Of a stretch of DNA of 64,000 nucleotides, positions 54,104-63,672 are shown one piece after another; positions within the stretch are counted from its first letter, which is position 1, and each line of letters opens with the position of its first letter. A program made the translations under genes and the position numbers. The DNA is from Hyphomonadaceae bacterium (GTDB lineage Bacteria; Pseudomonadota; Alphaproteobacteria; Caulobacterales; Aquidulcibacteraceae). A model generated the notes under the pieces. The model worked only from the letters and a program-made list of their open reading frames with translations. It was not told where the DNA came from and did no database searches. The stretch covers positions 1 to 64,000 of the forward strand of contig JAHBYF010000007.1 in NCBI GenBank assembly GCA_019636095.1, in the 5' to 3' direction.

Positions 54104-56338
54104 ATGTTTGATGTGAAATCCGTTTCCCTCGATTGGGCAGGGCGCAAGCTCACGCTCGAAACCGGCAAGATTGCGCGCCAAGCCGACGGCGCCGTTTATG
54201 CGACCTGGGGCGAAACCGCTCTGTTGGCGACCGTCGTTTATGCGAAGGAAGCAAAGCCGGGTCAGGACTTTTTCCCGCTGACCGTGAACTACCAGGAAAA
54301 GTACTTCGCCTCGGGCCGCATTCCTGGCGGCTTCTTCAAGCGCGAAGGTCGCCCGACTGAACGCGAGACGCTGCTGTCGCGCCTGATCGACCGCCCGATC
54401 CGTCCGCTGTTCGTCGATGGCTTCAAGAACGAAGTCCAAGTCATCATCACGGTGCTGAGCTGGGACAACGAAAACGAATCCGATCTGCTGGCGATGGTTG
54501 CAGCGTCTGCCGCGCTGACGATCTCCGGCGTTCCGTTCATGGGCCCGATCGCTGCCTCGCGCGTGGGCTGGATTGACGGCAAGGCCGTGCTGAACCCGAC
54601 GATCGAGCAAATGAAGACATCGGATCTCGATCTCGTCGTCGCCGGCACCGCCAACGCGATCATGATGGTCGAGTCGGAAGTGAAGGAACTCTCTGAAGCG
54701 CAAATGCTCGAGTCACTCTCGCTCGCGCACAAGGGCATGCAGCCGGTGATCGATGCGATCATCGATCTCGCCGAGAAGGCCGGCAAGGATCCGTTTGAAT
54801 TCACGCCGCCTGACAACTCGGCGCTGAAGAGCAAGATCAACGATCTCGTCGGCTCCGACCTCGCCGCCGCCTACAAGATCACCAAGAAGGACCAGCGCTA
54901 CGGCGCCGTTGGCGAACTCCGCGAAAAGGTGAAAGCCCAGCTCGCGAAGTCCGAAGCCAATCCCGATGGCTACGACGCCAATGTGATCAAAGAAGTCTTC
55001 AAGGAAGTCGAAAGCGACATCGTTCGTAGCCGCATCGTCAAAGAAAAGGGCCGCATCGACGGTCGCGCAGTCGATAAGGTTCGCCCGATTGTCTCTGAAG
55101 TCGGCATCTTGCCGCGCACGCACGGTTCGGCGCTGTTCACTCGTGGTGAAACGCAGTCGATCGTTGTTGCAACCCTCGGCACCGCCGAAGACGAGCAATT
55201 CATCGACGCGCTCTCAGGCACGACCAAAGAGCGTTTCATGCTCCACTACAACTTCCCCCCTTATAGCGTCGGTGAAACCGGCCGTATGGGTGGCGCCGGC
55301 CGCCGCGAAATCGGCCACGGCAAGTTGGCCTGGCGCGCGATGAAAGCGGTTCTGCCGTCAGCTGAGCAGTTCCCGTACACGGTGCGCCTCGTTTCCGAGA
55401 TCACCGAGTCGAACGGCTCGTCGTCGATGGCCACGGTTTGCGGTTCGTCGCTGGCGCTGATGGATGCGGGCGTTCCGATTTCGGCGCCGGTCGCCGGCGT
55501 CGCGATGGGCCTCATCCTCGAAGACTACGGCTTCGAAGTTCTGACCGACATCCTGGGTGACGAAGATCACCTCGGCGACATGGACTTCAAAGTCGCCGGC
55601 ACCGCCAACGGCATCACCTCGCTTCAGATGGACATCAAGGTGGCCGGCATCACCCAAGAGATTATGCAAGTGGCGCTCGACCGTGCGCACGCCGCGCGCC
55701 TGCATATCCTCGGCGAGATGAACAAGGCGATGGACGCCCCGCGCGGCGAAGTCGGCAAGAACGCTCCGCGCATCGAGCAGATCAAAATCCCGACCGACAA
55801 GATCCGCGACGTGATCGGCACCGGCGGCAAAGTGATCCGCGAGATAGTGGAAAAGACCGGCGCCAAGGTGAACGTCGAAGATGACGGCACGGTGAAGGTG
55901 GCTTCGGCCAACGCCGAGTCGATCGAAGCGGCGATCAAGTGGATCAAGTCGCTGACCTCTGAACCGGAAGTCGGCCAGATCTACGAAGGCAAGGTCGTGA
56001 AGGTGATGGAATTCGGCGCCTTCGTGAACTTCTTCGGCGCCAAGGATGGCCTCGTTCACGTTTCCCAACTGGCGCGCGAGCGGGTTGAGAAGCCGGGCGA
56101 CATCGTGAAGGAAGGCGACACCGTGAAGGTGAAGCTCTTGGGCTTCGACGATCGCGGCAAGGTTCGCCTTTCGATGAAGGTTGTCGACCAAGCGACGGGC
56201 GCCGACCTCACCGAGGAACTGGGCGACGAGGCGAAGGACGAAGGGCCGCGCCGTGATCGCGGAGATCGCCCCCGCGGTGATCGTGGTCCGCGTCGCGACC
56301 GTGGCGATCGTCCCCGCCGTGAAAGCTCAGGCGACTGA
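54104..56338 (+). CDS. pnp: Polyribonucleotide nucleotidyltransferase (PNPase)
   Basis: 744 residues from ATG 54104, with TGGAG 8 nt upstream. Two RNase PH cores (about 1-140 and 310-545; [23 protein letters not shown] and [16 protein letters not shown] are phosphate/metal-binding regions), then a KH domain (about 555-615, [20 protein letters not shown]) and S1 (about 620-690, [20 protein letters not shown]). The end is an Arg/Asp-rich low-complexity tail of about 35 residues, as in other alphaproteobacterial PNPases. Phosphorolytic 3'-5' RNA decay. Confidence 0.98.
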   Translation: MFDVKSVSLDWAGRKLTLETGKIARQADGAVYATWGETALLATVVYAKEAKPGQDFFPLTVNYQEKYFASGRIPGGFFKREGRPTERETLLSRLIDRPIRPLFVDGFKNEVQVIITVLSWDNENESDLLAMVAASAALTISGVPFMGPIAASRVGWIDGKAVLNPTIEQMKTSDLDLVVAGTANAIMMVESEVKELSEAQMLESLSLAHKGMQPVIDAIIDLAEKAGKDPFEFTPPDNSALKSKINDLVGSDLAAAYKITKKDQRYGAVGELREKVKAQLAKSEANPDGYDANVIKEVFKEVESDIVRSRIVKEKGRIDGRAVDKVRPIVSEVGILPRTHGSALFTRGETQSIVVATLGTAEDEQFIDALSGTTKERFMLHYNFPPYSVGETGRMGGAGRREIGHGKLAWRAMKAVLPSAEQFPYTVRLVSEITESNGSSSMATVCGSSLALMDAGVPISAPVAGVAMGLILEDYGFEVLTDILGDEDHLGDMDFKVAGTANGITSLQMDIKVAGITQEIMQVALDRAHAARLHILGEMNKAMDAPRGEVGKNAPRIEQIKIPTDKIRDVIGTGGKVIREIVEKTGAKVNVEDDGTVKVASANAESIEAAIKWIKSLTSEPEVGQIYEGKVVKVMEFGAFVNFFGAKDGLVHVSQLARERVEKPGDIVKEGDTVKVKLLGFDDRGKVRLSMKVVDQATGADLTEELGDEAKDEGPRRDRGDRPRGDRGPRRDRGDRPRRESSGD

Positions 56339-56361
56339 GCTCTATGCGTCAATGCAAATGG

Positions 56362-56391
56362 AAAGCCCGCTTCGCAAGAGGCGGGCTTTTT
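56362..56391 (+). terminator. Intrinsic terminator after pnp
   Basis: AAAGCCCGC (56362-56370) and GCGGGCTTT (56381-56389) form a 9-bp stem with a 10-nt loop, ending in a T tract (to 56391). It lies 23 nt after the pnp stop and closes the rimP-pnp operon. Confidence 0.92.
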
Positions 56392-56420
56392 GTTTGCGCT
56401 GGCGGTGCTAGCGTCGCGCC

Positions 56421-56639
56421 GTGTTTGGACGCCGCCGCAATCCAAAGCCGCTGCCGAAATGGGCCGCAGTGGCGGCTGGCTTCTTCTTCATGGCCTTCGG
56501 TGGATTCTTCGCGTTCGCATTGATCGCGGGCGAGCAGGAACCCAGCGCGCCTGTCCTCGCGCGGCTCGGCGCGGGCTTGATTGTGCTTGGTTTGGTGGCG
56601 GCAGGTGCGCTGATGGTGACCAGCGCCCTGCGCAAGTGA
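56421..56639 (+). CDS. Small two-helix membrane protein
   Basis: 72 residues from GTG 56421. A basic start (FGRRRNPKPLPK) precedes two membrane helices, about 14-36 (WAAVAAGFFFMAFGGFFAFAL) and 47-68 (LARLGAGLIVLGLVAAGALMV). The positive N-terminus suggests N-in topology. No family recognised. Confidence 0.6.
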   Translation: MFGRRRNPKPLPKWAAVAAGFFFMAFGGFFAFALIAGEQEPSAPVLARLGAGLIVLGLVAAGALMVTSALRK

Positions 56640-56740
56640 CGTGCGTTGCTACCACCTGGTGACGCAAGAGGAGCGTCTGCCAGAGGCATTGGAGATTCTT
56701 TGCGGAGGCGACTGCCCGCCCGTCGCCCAGCGATGAGCGG

Positions 56741-56860
56741 TTGAAGGTCACGTTCTATCCTGTGGCACTTACGGCCTTCTACCTCGTACAGCTTGCGCTG
56801 GTTGGCCTTTGCCTGTGGATTCCCATGCGCAGCTACAGAAGGGTGTCGGGAGCCGCATAG
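56741..56860 (+). CDS. Possible tiny single-helix membrane protein
   Basis: 39 residues if started at TTG 56741; one hydrophobic helix (YPVALTAFYLVQLALVGLCL) followed by a basic end (PMRSYRRVSG). The frame is open back to 56663 without ATG or GTG. A second short frame (GTG 56641 to TGA 56736) ends just before it, so this could be one decayed or frameshifted gene rather than a real peptide. Confidence 0.25.
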   Translation: MKVTFYPVALTAFYLVQLALVGLCLWIPMRSYRRVSGAA

Positions 56861-56903
56861 CCGGTCTCTTTTTCGCCGCTTCTGGTGTTAGGCTCCGTCC
56901 GTC

Positions 56904-57128
56904 ATGACTGATCTTGTCATCGTTGCCAGTTTCGCCTCTCGGCCCGAAGCGATCGTCGCGCAGTCTCTGCTGCGCAGTGAGGGCATCGACACGTTGATGC
57001 CTGAGTTCAATGCGCTGCTTGCCGACTACGATCCGTCCATGATGGAGCACGGTTGGCGTCTGTTGGTACACAAGGATGACGTCGAGGAAGCGCGCACGAT
57101 CCTGAGCGACGCGCAGATCAAGCCTTAG
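56904..57128 (+). CDS. DUF2007 family protein
   Basis: 74 residues. IVASFASRPEAIVAQSLLRS, an EGIDTLMPEFN segment and WRLLVHKDDVEEARTIL match the small DUF2007 domain (ferredoxin-like fold, annotated as putative signal-transducing protein). Function unsettled. Its last 11 nt overlap the convergent methyltransferase gene. Confidence 0.85.
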   Translation: MTDLVIVASFASRPEAIVAQSLLRSEGIDTLMPEFNALLADYDPSMMEHGWRLLVHKDDVEEARTILSDAQIKP

Positions 57129-57780
57129 AGGGTGAGGGCGGTTCGTCCGGCGGACTCTTGTTTTTCGATGCCCTGTTGATGGCGCTGAGCCCCTTTTGAA
57201 ACCAGAGCCGATCCCATGTCACGCCCGGCGCGTAGGTGGACTCGAACGTTGCGGCGCTCACAGTCTCAAATCCAAATTGATGGGCGAGGCCGGCCGTTTC
57301 CTCGGCGCCAACATCGAACATGCGCCGGCCCTCGGGGATCGGCCCGTGCCGCAGGCTGATCATCAGCGCGCCGCCGGGACGCACCAAACGTTCGACGGTC
57401 GTCATCATCTGCGAGCGTTCTTTGGCGTCGAAATGCATCCACACCGCTGACATCCACACCAAATCGAATGTGCGCTCGCGCATCGACATGAGGTCCGGCA
57501 GGCAGTCATCGATCCACTCGATGTTCGGCTCGGGATGCAACGCCATCGCGCCGTCGCGCATCTCTCGCGTTGGCTCGATCGCCGTCACGCGATCGCCCCG
57601 GCGCGCGAACCAGGCCGCATCACGCCCCGTGCCGGCGCCTATGTCGAGCACACCGAGCGGTGGTGGCTCAATGAGGTCGAGGACCGCGAAGTGCGCGCCC
57701 GCGAAACCCATACGCTCGTAGCGCTCAAGCAAATCCGGGGCTTCGGCGGCGTAGCCTTGCGTGCCCGGAATTGTGCTCAT
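57118..57780 (-). CDS. SAM-dependent class I methyltransferase
   Basis: 220 residues. VLDIGAGTGRDAAWFARRGD is motif I, with the acidic residue ending motif II at VTAIEPT. RTFDLVWMSAVWMHF and RLVRPGGALMISLRHG are motifs IV-V, so the fold is complete. Substrate unknown (Ubie/Bud23-like region). ATG 57780 overlaps the fabI stop by 4 nt, so it is translated from the fabI transcript. Confidence 0.9.
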   Translation of the reverse strand: MSTIPGTQGYAAEAPDLLERYERMGFAGAHFAVLDLIEPPPLGVLDIGAGTGRDAAWFARRGDRVTAIEPTREMRDGAMALHPEPNIEWIDDCLPDLMSMRERTFDLVWMSAVWMHFDAKERSQMMTTVERLVRPGGALMISLRHGPIPEGRRMFDVGAEETAGLAHQFGFETVSAATFESTYAPGVTWDRLWFQKGLSAINRASKNKSPPDEPPSPSKA

Positions 57781-58598
57781 TCGTTTGCGTCGCCAGTGCT
57801 CGGCACGCCGACGATGTGGAAGCCGGCATCGACGTGGATGACTTCACCGGTGGTGGAGCGGCCAAGGTCCGAGAGCAGCCAGAGCGCGCAGCCGGCGATA
57901 CCTTCCATGCTCGTGTCTTCCTTCATCACCGACCATTCGCGGCCAGTCGAAAGCAGGCCGCGTCCGCCGCTGATGCCGGCCATCGCCAGCGTCTTCATTG
58001 GACCCGCGCTGATGGCGTTGACGCGCTTACCTTCGGGGCCAAGATCGCGCGCCATGTAGCGTGTGCAGGCTTCGAGCGCGGCCTTGGCGACGCCCATTGT
58101 GTTGTAGCTCGGCAGCACGCGCTCGGCGCCGAGGTAGGTCAGCGTCACCATCGCGCCGCCCGCGTCCATCAGCTTGGCCGCGCGCTTGCCGGCGGCGACG
58201 AACGAAAACGCCGAGACGTCCATCGCGCGCAGGAAGTTCTCGCGCGTTGTGTTCTCTACGAACGAGCCCTTGAGTTCGCTCTTTTCCGCGAAGGCGATGG
58301 AGTGGACCAGAAAGTCCAGCTTGCCCCACTTCCTTTCTAGCGTGGCGAACGCGGCGTCGAGCTGGCCATCATCGGTGACATCACATTCCAGCATGGTGTC
58401 GGCGCCGATGCCTTCGATCAGCGGCCGCACCCGCTTTTCCAACGCCTCGCCCTGATAGGTAAAGGCTAACTCGGCGCCCTGAGCTGCGAGCTGCTGGGCG
58501 ATGCCCCAGGCGATGGAGCGCTCATTGGCGACGCCCATCACGAGCCCGCGCTTGCCGCGCATCAGTTCGCCCTTCGGAAACACCCACTCGTCGGCCAT
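57777..58598 (-). CDS. fabI: Enoyl-ACP reductase (FabI)
   Basis: 273 residues from ATG 58598 (MADEWVFPKGELMRGKRGLV), with AGGAG 9 nt upstream. The frame runs 46 residues further but enters the promoter region. Short-chain dehydrogenase fold: GVANERSIAWGIA is the FabI-type NAD loop, and SYNTMGVAKAALEA carries the catalytic Tyr-x6-Lys. It reduces trans-2-enoyl-ACP, the last step of each fatty acid elongation round. It is near fabB and fabA but not in the same unit. Confidence 0.97.
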   Translation of the reverse strand: MADEWVFPKGELMRGKRGLVMGVANERSIAWGIAQQLAAQGAELAFTYQGEALEKRVRPLIEGIGADTMLECDVTDDGQLDAAFATLERKWGKLDFLVHSIAFAEKSELKGSFVENTTRENFLRAMDVSAFSFVAAGKRAAKLMDAGGAMVTLTYLGAERVLPSYNTMGVAKAALEACTRYMARDLGPEGKRVNAISAGPMKTLAMAGISGGRGLLSTGREWSVMKEDTSMEGIAGCALWLLSDLGRSTTGEVIHVDAGFHIVGVPSTGDANE

Positions 58599-58649
58599 GG
58601 CTCGGAACTCCTGTTTGAACGGAGCCAATAGCCTCTTTGCAGGCAAATC

Positions 58650-58674
58650 GGAACCCTCATGGGTCATCGGCGTT
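58650..58674 (+). promoter_or_regulatory. EcfG (general stress response) type promoter
   Basis: GGAAC (58650-58654), a 16-bp spacer and CGTT (58671-58674) match the EcfG consensus exactly. It lies 29 bp before the 58704 small membrane protein, on the same strand, inside the fabI divergent region. Confidence 0.7.
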
Positions 58675-58703
58675 CTGAGCCAGAACACCTTTCTGGAGGG
58701 ATT

Positions 58704-58931
58704 ATGGCGAAAATCTACGAAGCCCATGTCGACCACGATGCTGTCGGGCGGATCGGAGTGGCCCCACCGAAACGCGAAGATCGATGGATATGGGGATTGC
58801 TGTTCGTGGCGTTCTTGGTGAGCGGCGTTGTGCTCGGCGTGTCGCTCGCAACAGGATCACTTTCCAACACGATCGAATTGGCACAGGCGACCTTCGCCGC
58901 TGAAGAATCGAGTGAGACCGCGACGAACTAA
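58704..58931 (+). CDS. Small single-pass membrane protein, likely stress-induced
   Basis: 75 residues from ATG 58704, with GGAGGG just upstream; an earlier in-frame start at 58659 is poorer. The soluble N-terminal 27 residues (AKIYEAHVDHDAVGRIGVAP) are followed by a membrane helix about 30-50 (WGLLFVAFLVSGVVLGVSLA) and a short acidic tail. It sits behind an EcfG-type promoter. No family recognised. Confidence 0.75.
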   Translation: MAKIYEAHVDHDAVGRIGVAPPKREDRWIWGLLFVAFLVSGVVLGVSLATGSLSNTIELAQATFAAEESSETATN

Positions 58932-59121
58932 CCCCTCGTTTCACGGGCTCGCATTCATTTTTGGCTTCACGAAGCTGCAAGCTGATTGTGGTAGCACCAC
59001 TGCCAACGCCACAGCTTTGCGCCAATTTCGTCTCCTGATGAGCTGAAACCGGAACGAGGCTTAGGCATTGTTCGGCGCCATGCCGTTCACAAACATTAAC
59101 GTGGGTAAGAGTTTCGTAGCG

Positions 59122-59568
59122 ATGAACGGCGTCACGTCTCAGGTCGGAGCTATTCCGATCCGTTGGACAAACGGACGCCCCGAAGTCTTGCTCGTCACGA
59201 CGCGCGGCACGGGTCGATGGACAATTCCAAAAGGCTGGCCGCTCGCAGACTCACGAGGCGCCGAGTGCGCAGCGCGTGAGGCATTCGAGGAGGCGGGCGT
59301 GCGAGGCCGTATCGAGCCGCGTTCGGTTGGCGTGTTTGAATACTGGAAACGCACCAAGAAGGGTCGCGCCTATCTACAGGTCGCGGCGTTTGCCTTGCAC
59401 GTCGAAGAAGCCGCTTGGGACTGGCCCGAGCGCGAAGAACGCAAGCGGGCTTGGTTTTCCCCTGAAATCGCCTGTCGTTTGGCGGCCAATGACGAACTCA
59501 GCGCGCTCATCCGCGGAGCGGTCGGCGCCACGCGTCCAGTCGCTGCAACGCTTTCGCGGGCTGGTTAG
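59122..59568 (+). CDS. NUDIX hydrolase, PKGWP-type
   Basis: 148 residues from ATG 59122 ([15 protein letters not shown]); starts at 59080 (ATG) or 59068 (TTG) would add 14-18 residues, and no start has a clear ribosome site. [16 protein letters not shown] and [11 protein letters not shown] form the Nudix box, with Ser where the first Glu of the consensus is usual. The helix REAFEE is intact, so metal binding should remain. The KGWP form resembles bacterial relatives of diphosphoinositol polyphosphate hydrolases. Substrate unknown; its end overlaps fabB by 4 nt, convergent. Confidence 0.85.
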   Translation: MNGVTSQVGAIPIRWTNGRPEVLLVTTRGTGRWTIPKGWPLADSRGAECAAREAFEEAGVRGRIEPRSVGVFEYWKRTKKGRAYLQVAAFALHVEEAAWDWPEREERKRAWFSPEIACRLAANDELSALIRGAVGATRPVAATLSRAG

Positions 59569-60779
59569 GCAGCTGCGCGCGTGAAGGCGAGGGTGGCGTT
59601 GGTGCCGCCGAATCCGAAGGAATTGCTCAGCACACAATTGAGCTGACGGTCCTCGCGCTTGCGCAGGATCGGCAGGTCTTCGAATGCCGGGTCGAGCTCT
59701 TCAATGTGGGCGCTCTCGCAGGCAAAGCCGTCGTTGAGCATCAGGATCGAATAGATCGCTTCTTGCACCCCCGCGGCGCCGAGGGAGTGTCCGGTGAGGG
59801 ACTTGGTGCTGGAGATCAGCGGCGCCTTCTTGCCGAACACGGCGCGTACCGCTTCCATTTCCTTCACATCGCCTACCGGCGTCGAAGTGCCGTGGGTATT
59901 GAGGTAATCAATCGGGCGATCGAGGTAACGCATCGCCATCTGCATGCAGCGCGTCGCGCCTTCGCCCGAGGGAGCCACCATGTCGTGGCCATCGCTGGTT
60001 GCGCCGTAACCTGCCACTTCAGCGTAGATCTTGGCGCCGCGCTTCTTGGCGCGCTGATATTCTTCCAGCACCAACACGCCGGCGCCGCCGGCGATGACGA
60101 ATCCGTCGCGGTTCTTGTCGTAGGCGCGAGAGGCTTTCTCGGGGGTTTCGTTGTACTTGGTGCTCATTGCGCCCATGGCGTCGAAGAGAACGGACAACGT
60201 CCAATCCAGTTCTTCGCTGCCGCCGGCGAACATGATGTCTTGCTTGCCGGCTTGAATGTGCTCGTACGCGTCACCGATGCAGTGGGCGCTGGTGGCGCAG
60301 GCGGAGCTAATCGAGTAGTTGACGCCTTTGATCTCGAATGGCGTCGCTAGGGTTGCGCTCGCGGTCGAACTCATCGCTTTTGGCACAGCGAACGGACCCA
60401 CGCGCTTGGCGCCTTTCTCGCGCGCGGTGTCCGCGGCCTGAACGATGGCGCGCGCAGATGGGCCGCCTGAGCCCATGATAATGCCGGTACGCGGATTTGA
60501 AATTTCTTCGTGCGTCAGGCCTGCATCCTGGATGGCCTGCTCCATGGCGATAAAATTCCACCCGGAACCCTCGCCCATGAAGCGCATGTTGCGCTTATCG
60601 ACGACTTCCTGGGGCCTTACGGTCGGCTGACCATGCACTTGGCTGCGCATACCCTTGTCGGCGTATTCCGGTGCGGCGCTGATTCCGCTCTTGGCCTCGC
60701 GAAGGCTGGCGAGCACTTCGTTCGAATTGTTGCCAATCGAGGAGACGATCCCCATTCCGGTGACGACGACGCGACGCAT
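59565..60779 (-). CDS. fabB: Beta-ketoacyl-ACP synthase I (FabB)
   Basis: 404 residues, thiolase fold. The Cys161 nucleophile in [14 protein letters not shown], the His in [12 protein letters not shown] and the His in [13 protein letters not shown] form the Cys-His-His triad. [12 protein letters not shown] is the conserved end. The neighbour is fabA, the usual pairing for unsaturated fatty acid synthesis, where FabB elongates the cis-decenoyl intermediate. It starts 12 nt after fabA. Confidence 0.96.
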   Translation of the reverse strand: MRRVVVTGMGIVSSIGNNSNEVLASLREAKSGISAAPEYADKGMRSQVHGQPTVRPQEVVDKRNMRFMGEGSGWNFIAMEQAIQDAGLTHEEISNPRTGIIMGSGGPSARAIVQAADTAREKGAKRVGPFAVPKAMSSTASATLATPFEIKGVNYSISSACATSAHCIGDAYEHIQAGKQDIMFAGGSEELDWTLSVLFDAMGAMSTKYNETPEKASRAYDKNRDGFVIAGGAGVLVLEEYQRAKKRGAKIYAEVAGYGATSDGHDMVAPSGEGATRCMQMAMRYLDRPIDYLNTHGTSTPVGDVKEMEAVRAVFGKKAPLISSTKSLTGHSLGAAGVQEAIYSILMLNDGFACESAHIEELDPAFEDLPILRKREDRQLNCVLSNSFGFGGTNATLAFTRAAA

Positions 60780-60791
60780 GGGCTCTGCTCC

Positions 60792-61325
60792 TTACGACTT
60801 CATCTGCGCTTCGAGCTGTTCCGGTGAGAACAACCCGACCTTCAAATCCTTGGCCGTATAGATGGTGACGCCATCAGCTTTGGTGATCCCATCCGCCACG
60901 ATCATGTGCAGCTTGCGCTGGATGACGCGTTTGGGGTGGATTTCATAGGTCACGAGCTTGGTCTTGGGCGTGATCTGACCGCGGAACTCCACCTCGCCCA
61001 CACCAAGGGCGCGGCCGCGGCCTGGCGAACCGGCCCAAGCCATGTAGAAGCCGCTGAGCTGCCACATGGCGTCGAGGCCAAGGCAGCCTGGCATAACCGG
61101 ATCGCCGCGAAAGTGGCATTCGAAGAACCAGCGCTCCGGGTTGATGTCGTATTCGGCGATGAACACGCCTTTGCCGTGGTCACCGCCCTCGGCCGTCATT
61201 TTCGTGATGCGGTCGAACATGAGCATCGGCGGCAGCGGCAGTTGTGCGTTTCCGGGTCCGTGCAGACGGCCCTCGCCGGACGCAATCAGGTCTTCGTACG
61301 AATAAGACGAGGGGCGCTCGGCCAT
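60792..61325 (-). CDS. fabA: Beta-hydroxydecanoyl-ACP dehydratase/isomerase (FabA)
   Basis: 177 residues from ATG 61325 ([14 protein letters not shown]); a TTG 15 nt upstream is unlikely. Hot-dog fold with His71 ([14 protein letters not shown]) and Asp85 ([15 protein letters not shown]) as the catalytic pair. It dehydrates and isomerises C10 intermediates, opening the unsaturated fatty acid branch. First gene of fabA-fabB. Confidence 0.96.
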   Translation of the reverse strand: MAERPSSYSYEDLIASGEGRLHGPGNAQLPLPPMLMFDRITKMTAEGGDHGKGVFIAEYDINPERWFFECHFRGDPVMPGCLGLDAMWQLSGFYMAWAGSPGRGRALGVGEVEFRGQITPKTKLVTYEIHPKRVIQRKLHMIVADGITKADGVTIYTAKDLKVGLFSPEQLEAQMKS

Positions 61326-61356
61326 GCTTTGTCTCTGCAAAAAGGGGAGAATTTCC

Positions 61357-61378
61357 CGCCCGGCTTACAGGCCGGGCG
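61357..61378 (-). other. Hairpin between lipoprotein-like gene and fabA
   Basis: CGCCCGGC (61357-61364) and GCCGGGCG (61371-61378) form a perfect 8-bp stem with a 6-nt loop in the 80-bp gap before fabA. On the minus strand it is followed after 20 bases by TTTTT, so it may weakly terminate the upstream gene or lie in the fabA leader. Confidence 0.4.
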
Positions 61379-61405
61379 AGGCAGGGGCAAGGCAAGGACG
61401 ATGGC

Positions 61406-61942
61406 TTAGCGACGGCGGGCAGCGGCTCGCGGAGGGTCGGGAATGCGCGTTTCGGTCAAGACTTTCCAATCTCCCGAAGCGTCGCGCCGCCAAACCATGA
61501 CGTAGCGGCCTTGGTGGGCCTCAGCCCCGGTAATGACCTGGACGTAGCGGCCACTGGTCATGCCCATATCGCCAGAAGTGGAAACTTCGACCCGGTCAGG
61601 TTGCCAATACATCGGCCCCGCATTGGCTGGCGGGGCCAACCCACGCGTGATGGCGTCTGCGCCCGAAAGCACCACGCCGGGGCGGATCACCATGCCATCG
61701 GTCGCCATAACTGGCGCCAGCGCGCCACCAAGCCCCGCCTCCTGCGCGGCTGCTGAGAGCTGGCGCTCCAGCTCCAGGAGCTGCTGCTCCGGTGGTGGCG
61801 TAAACACCGCTGGCGCAGTGTTTGACGTTGTTGCGGTGGTTGTCGTGCTCACACCCAACCCGCTCTGAGCGAATGCGGAAGGCATGGTTTCGCATGCGCA
61901 GAGCGCAAACGCGGAAACGGCGATGAAAATGAAATGACGCAC
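61406..61942 (-). CDS. Secreted or lipid-anchored protein, probable NTF2-like fold
   Basis: 178 residues. A signal sequence (MRHFIFIAVSAFALCAC) could end at a lipobox-like LCAC or be cut later at AFA-Q. A Thr/Ala-rich linker and a coiled-coil piece (PEQQLLELERQLSAAAQEAG) follow. The C-terminal 90 residues (YVMVWRRDASGDWKVLTETR) have the ending of SnoaL/DUF4440 NTF2-like domains. No enzyme role can be assigned. Confidence 0.75.
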   Translation of the reverse strand: MRHFIFIAVSAFALCACETMPSAFAQSGLGVSTTTTATTSNTAPAVFTPPPEQQLLELERQLSAAAQEAGLGGALAPVMATDGMVIRPGVVLSGADAITRGLAPPANAGPMYWQPDRVEVSTSGDMGMTSGRYVQVITGAEAHQGRYVMVWRRDASGDWKVLTETRIPDPPRAAARRR

Positions 61943-62015
61943 GGACCCCCTCCCGTCCCAAACCGAGTATGGTCAAGGGAAGCCCCCTAGGCCTGGAGTT
62001 CCAAGTGTTTTCGCG

Positions 62016-62516
62016 TCAGGGCCGAATTGAGGTGTCGAGGCCCGCGCATTCGCCGCCCCAGAGCGCGGCATTCTGCACCCAGCCGATGCGCCCGCCGATC
62101 GCGACCCGCCGCCAATCACCGTCGCATGCGGTAACTGCGCCAATGACGCCCGGCATCAGGTAAGCCACAACGTGGCCGCCCGAACGCGCCGTTCGGCGCA
62201 AAGTCGTCTCCTCGCGCACATAGACAGTCCGGCGCGGGTTGAGGTCCTCGCTCCGCATCCAGACCTCGTCGCCGTCTGGGTCGCGGACGTGGCTCCAGCC
62301 ATCGCGCTCGCCGAGTACCTGAACCGGAAGGTCGGCACGCTGGTAGAGCCAGGCCACGCGCTGATTGGCGCTCGGTCCTTGGCGTCCTTCGACGCTGTTG
62401 ACCCGTAAACTCATGAAATGCGCAGGCGCTTCCGCCCCTGCGGAATTCAAAGAAAACAGCGCTGCGGCCACTACAAGCGCGGCGCATTTCCCTAAGGTCG
62501 TGTCGAGACTGCGCAT
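62016..62516 (-). CDS. Secreted SH3 domain protein
   Basis: 166 residues with a signal peptide (1 to about 29, CAALVVAAALFSLNSAGAEA). Two bacterial SH3-like repeats follow: about 35-92 (LRVNSVEGRQGPSANQRVAW, DGWSHVRDPDGDEVWM) and about 98-155 (VREETTLRRTARSGGHVVAYL, RRVAIGGRIGWVQN). Such periplasmic SH3 proteins are thought to bind peptidoglycan or envelope partners. It is divergent from the dehydrogenase at 62663. Confidence 0.85.
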   Translation of the reverse strand: MRSLDTTLGKCAALVVAAALFSLNSAGAEAPAHFMSLRVNSVEGRQGPSANQRVAWLYQRADLPVQVLGERDGWSHVRDPDGDEVWMRSEDLNPRRTVYVREETTLRRTARSGGHVVAYLMPGVIGAVTACDGDWRRVAIGGRIGWVQNAALWGGECAGLDTSIRP

Positions 62517-62662
62517 AACCCAACTCTTATTGATCCTCCGCTATGCCGGGAGGGAAGGCGGATCATGCGCAGGCGCCGTGAAAGCGGGCTTAAGAATTAG
62601 ATTGAACAGCGCCTTTATCCCGCTCGCTTGGAGCGCGGCGCGGTGTGGTTTATGGAAGCTGA

Positions 62663-63649
62663 ATGTCGTCGAAGCAGCTCAAAGTCGTCGTGACGCGTCG
62701 TCTGCCGGATCCGGTTGAAACGAGGCTCAAAGAATTGTTCGACGCCGAATTGAACGATGAGGACAAGCCCTTCACCGCCGAAGACTTGGTCGCTGCGGTT
62801 CAACGCGCCGACGTGCTGGTGCCAACAGTCACGGATCGGGTCGACGGCCGGGTGCTTTCGCGTGCTGGAGATCAGCTTCGCTTGATCGCGCAATTCGGCG
62901 CCGGGGTAGACAATATCGACGTCGCCACCGCCGTTCAGCGCGGCATCACTGTGACCAACACGCCGGGTGTGCTCACTGAAGATACCGCCGACATGACTAT
63001 GGCGCTTATCCTCGCCGGCCCGCGCCGGATGGTTGAAGGCGTGAAGATCATCGAACAGGACAAGTTCACCGGTTGGTCGCCCACATGGATGATGGGCCGC
63101 CGCATCACCGGTAAACGCCTTGGCATTATCGGCATGGGCCGCATCGGTCAGGCCGTCGCGCGCCGCGCCAAGGCCTTCGGCTTGCAAATCCACTACCACA
63201 ATCGCCGCAAGGTCGCCGCGCACATCGAAGCGGAGCTAGATGCAACCTACTGGGATAGCCTCGATCAAATGCTGTCGCGGATGGATATCGTCTCGGTGAA
63301 TTGCCCTCATACGCCGGCCACCTACCATTTGTTGTCTTCGCGCCGGCTCGCGCTCATGAAGCCGCACGCCTACATCGTGAACACGGCGCGTGGCGAAGTG
63401 ATCGACGAAGGCTCGCTCGCGCGTATGCTTGAGAAAGGCGAACTCGCCGGCGCTGGTCTCGACGTGTTTGAAAACGAGCCTGCGATTAATCCGAAGCTGA
63501 AGAAACTGAACAATGTTGTGCTGCTCCCGCATATGGGGTCCGGCACGATCGAAGGCCGGATCGATATGGGCGAGAAGGTCATCATCAACATCAAGACCTT
63601 CGCCGACGGTCACAAGCCGCCGGACCGCGTCATTCCGGCAATGCTGTAG
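62663..63649 (+). CDS. D-isomer 2-hydroxyacid dehydrogenase (glyoxylate reductase-like)
   Basis: 328 residues. LGIIGMGRIGQAVARRAKAFG is the NAD(P) Rossmann loop. IAQFGAGVDNIDV, VNTARGEVIDEGSLARML with the active-site Arg, GLDVFENEP with Glu, and LPHMGSGT with His form the catalytic set. It reduces a 2-keto acid such as glyoxylate or hydroxypyruvate. Compared with standard members the substrate side is ordinary. No obvious operon partners. Confidence 0.94.
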   Translation: MSSKQLKVVVTRRLPDPVETRLKELFDAELNDEDKPFTAEDLVAAVQRADVLVPTVTDRVDGRVLSRAGDQLRLIAQFGAGVDNIDVATAVQRGITVTNTPGVLTEDTADMTMALILAGPRRMVEGVKIIEQDKFTGWSPTWMMGRRITGKRLGIIGMGRIGQAVARRAKAFGLQIHYHNRRKVAAHIEAELDATYWDSLDQMLSRMDIVSVNCPHTPATYHLLSSRRLALMKPHAYIVNTARGEVIDEGSLARMLEKGELAGAGLDVFENEPAINPKLKKLNNVVLLPHMGSGTIEGRIDMGEKVIINIKTFADGHKPPDRVIPAML

Positions 63650-63672
63650 ATCGGTCGCGACGACGAGACAAA

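Noticed and set aside
59051..59072. GGAAC...GTT as a third EcfG-type promoter before the nudix gene
   Set aside because: The spacer is only 14 bp, too short for the 16-17 bp required.
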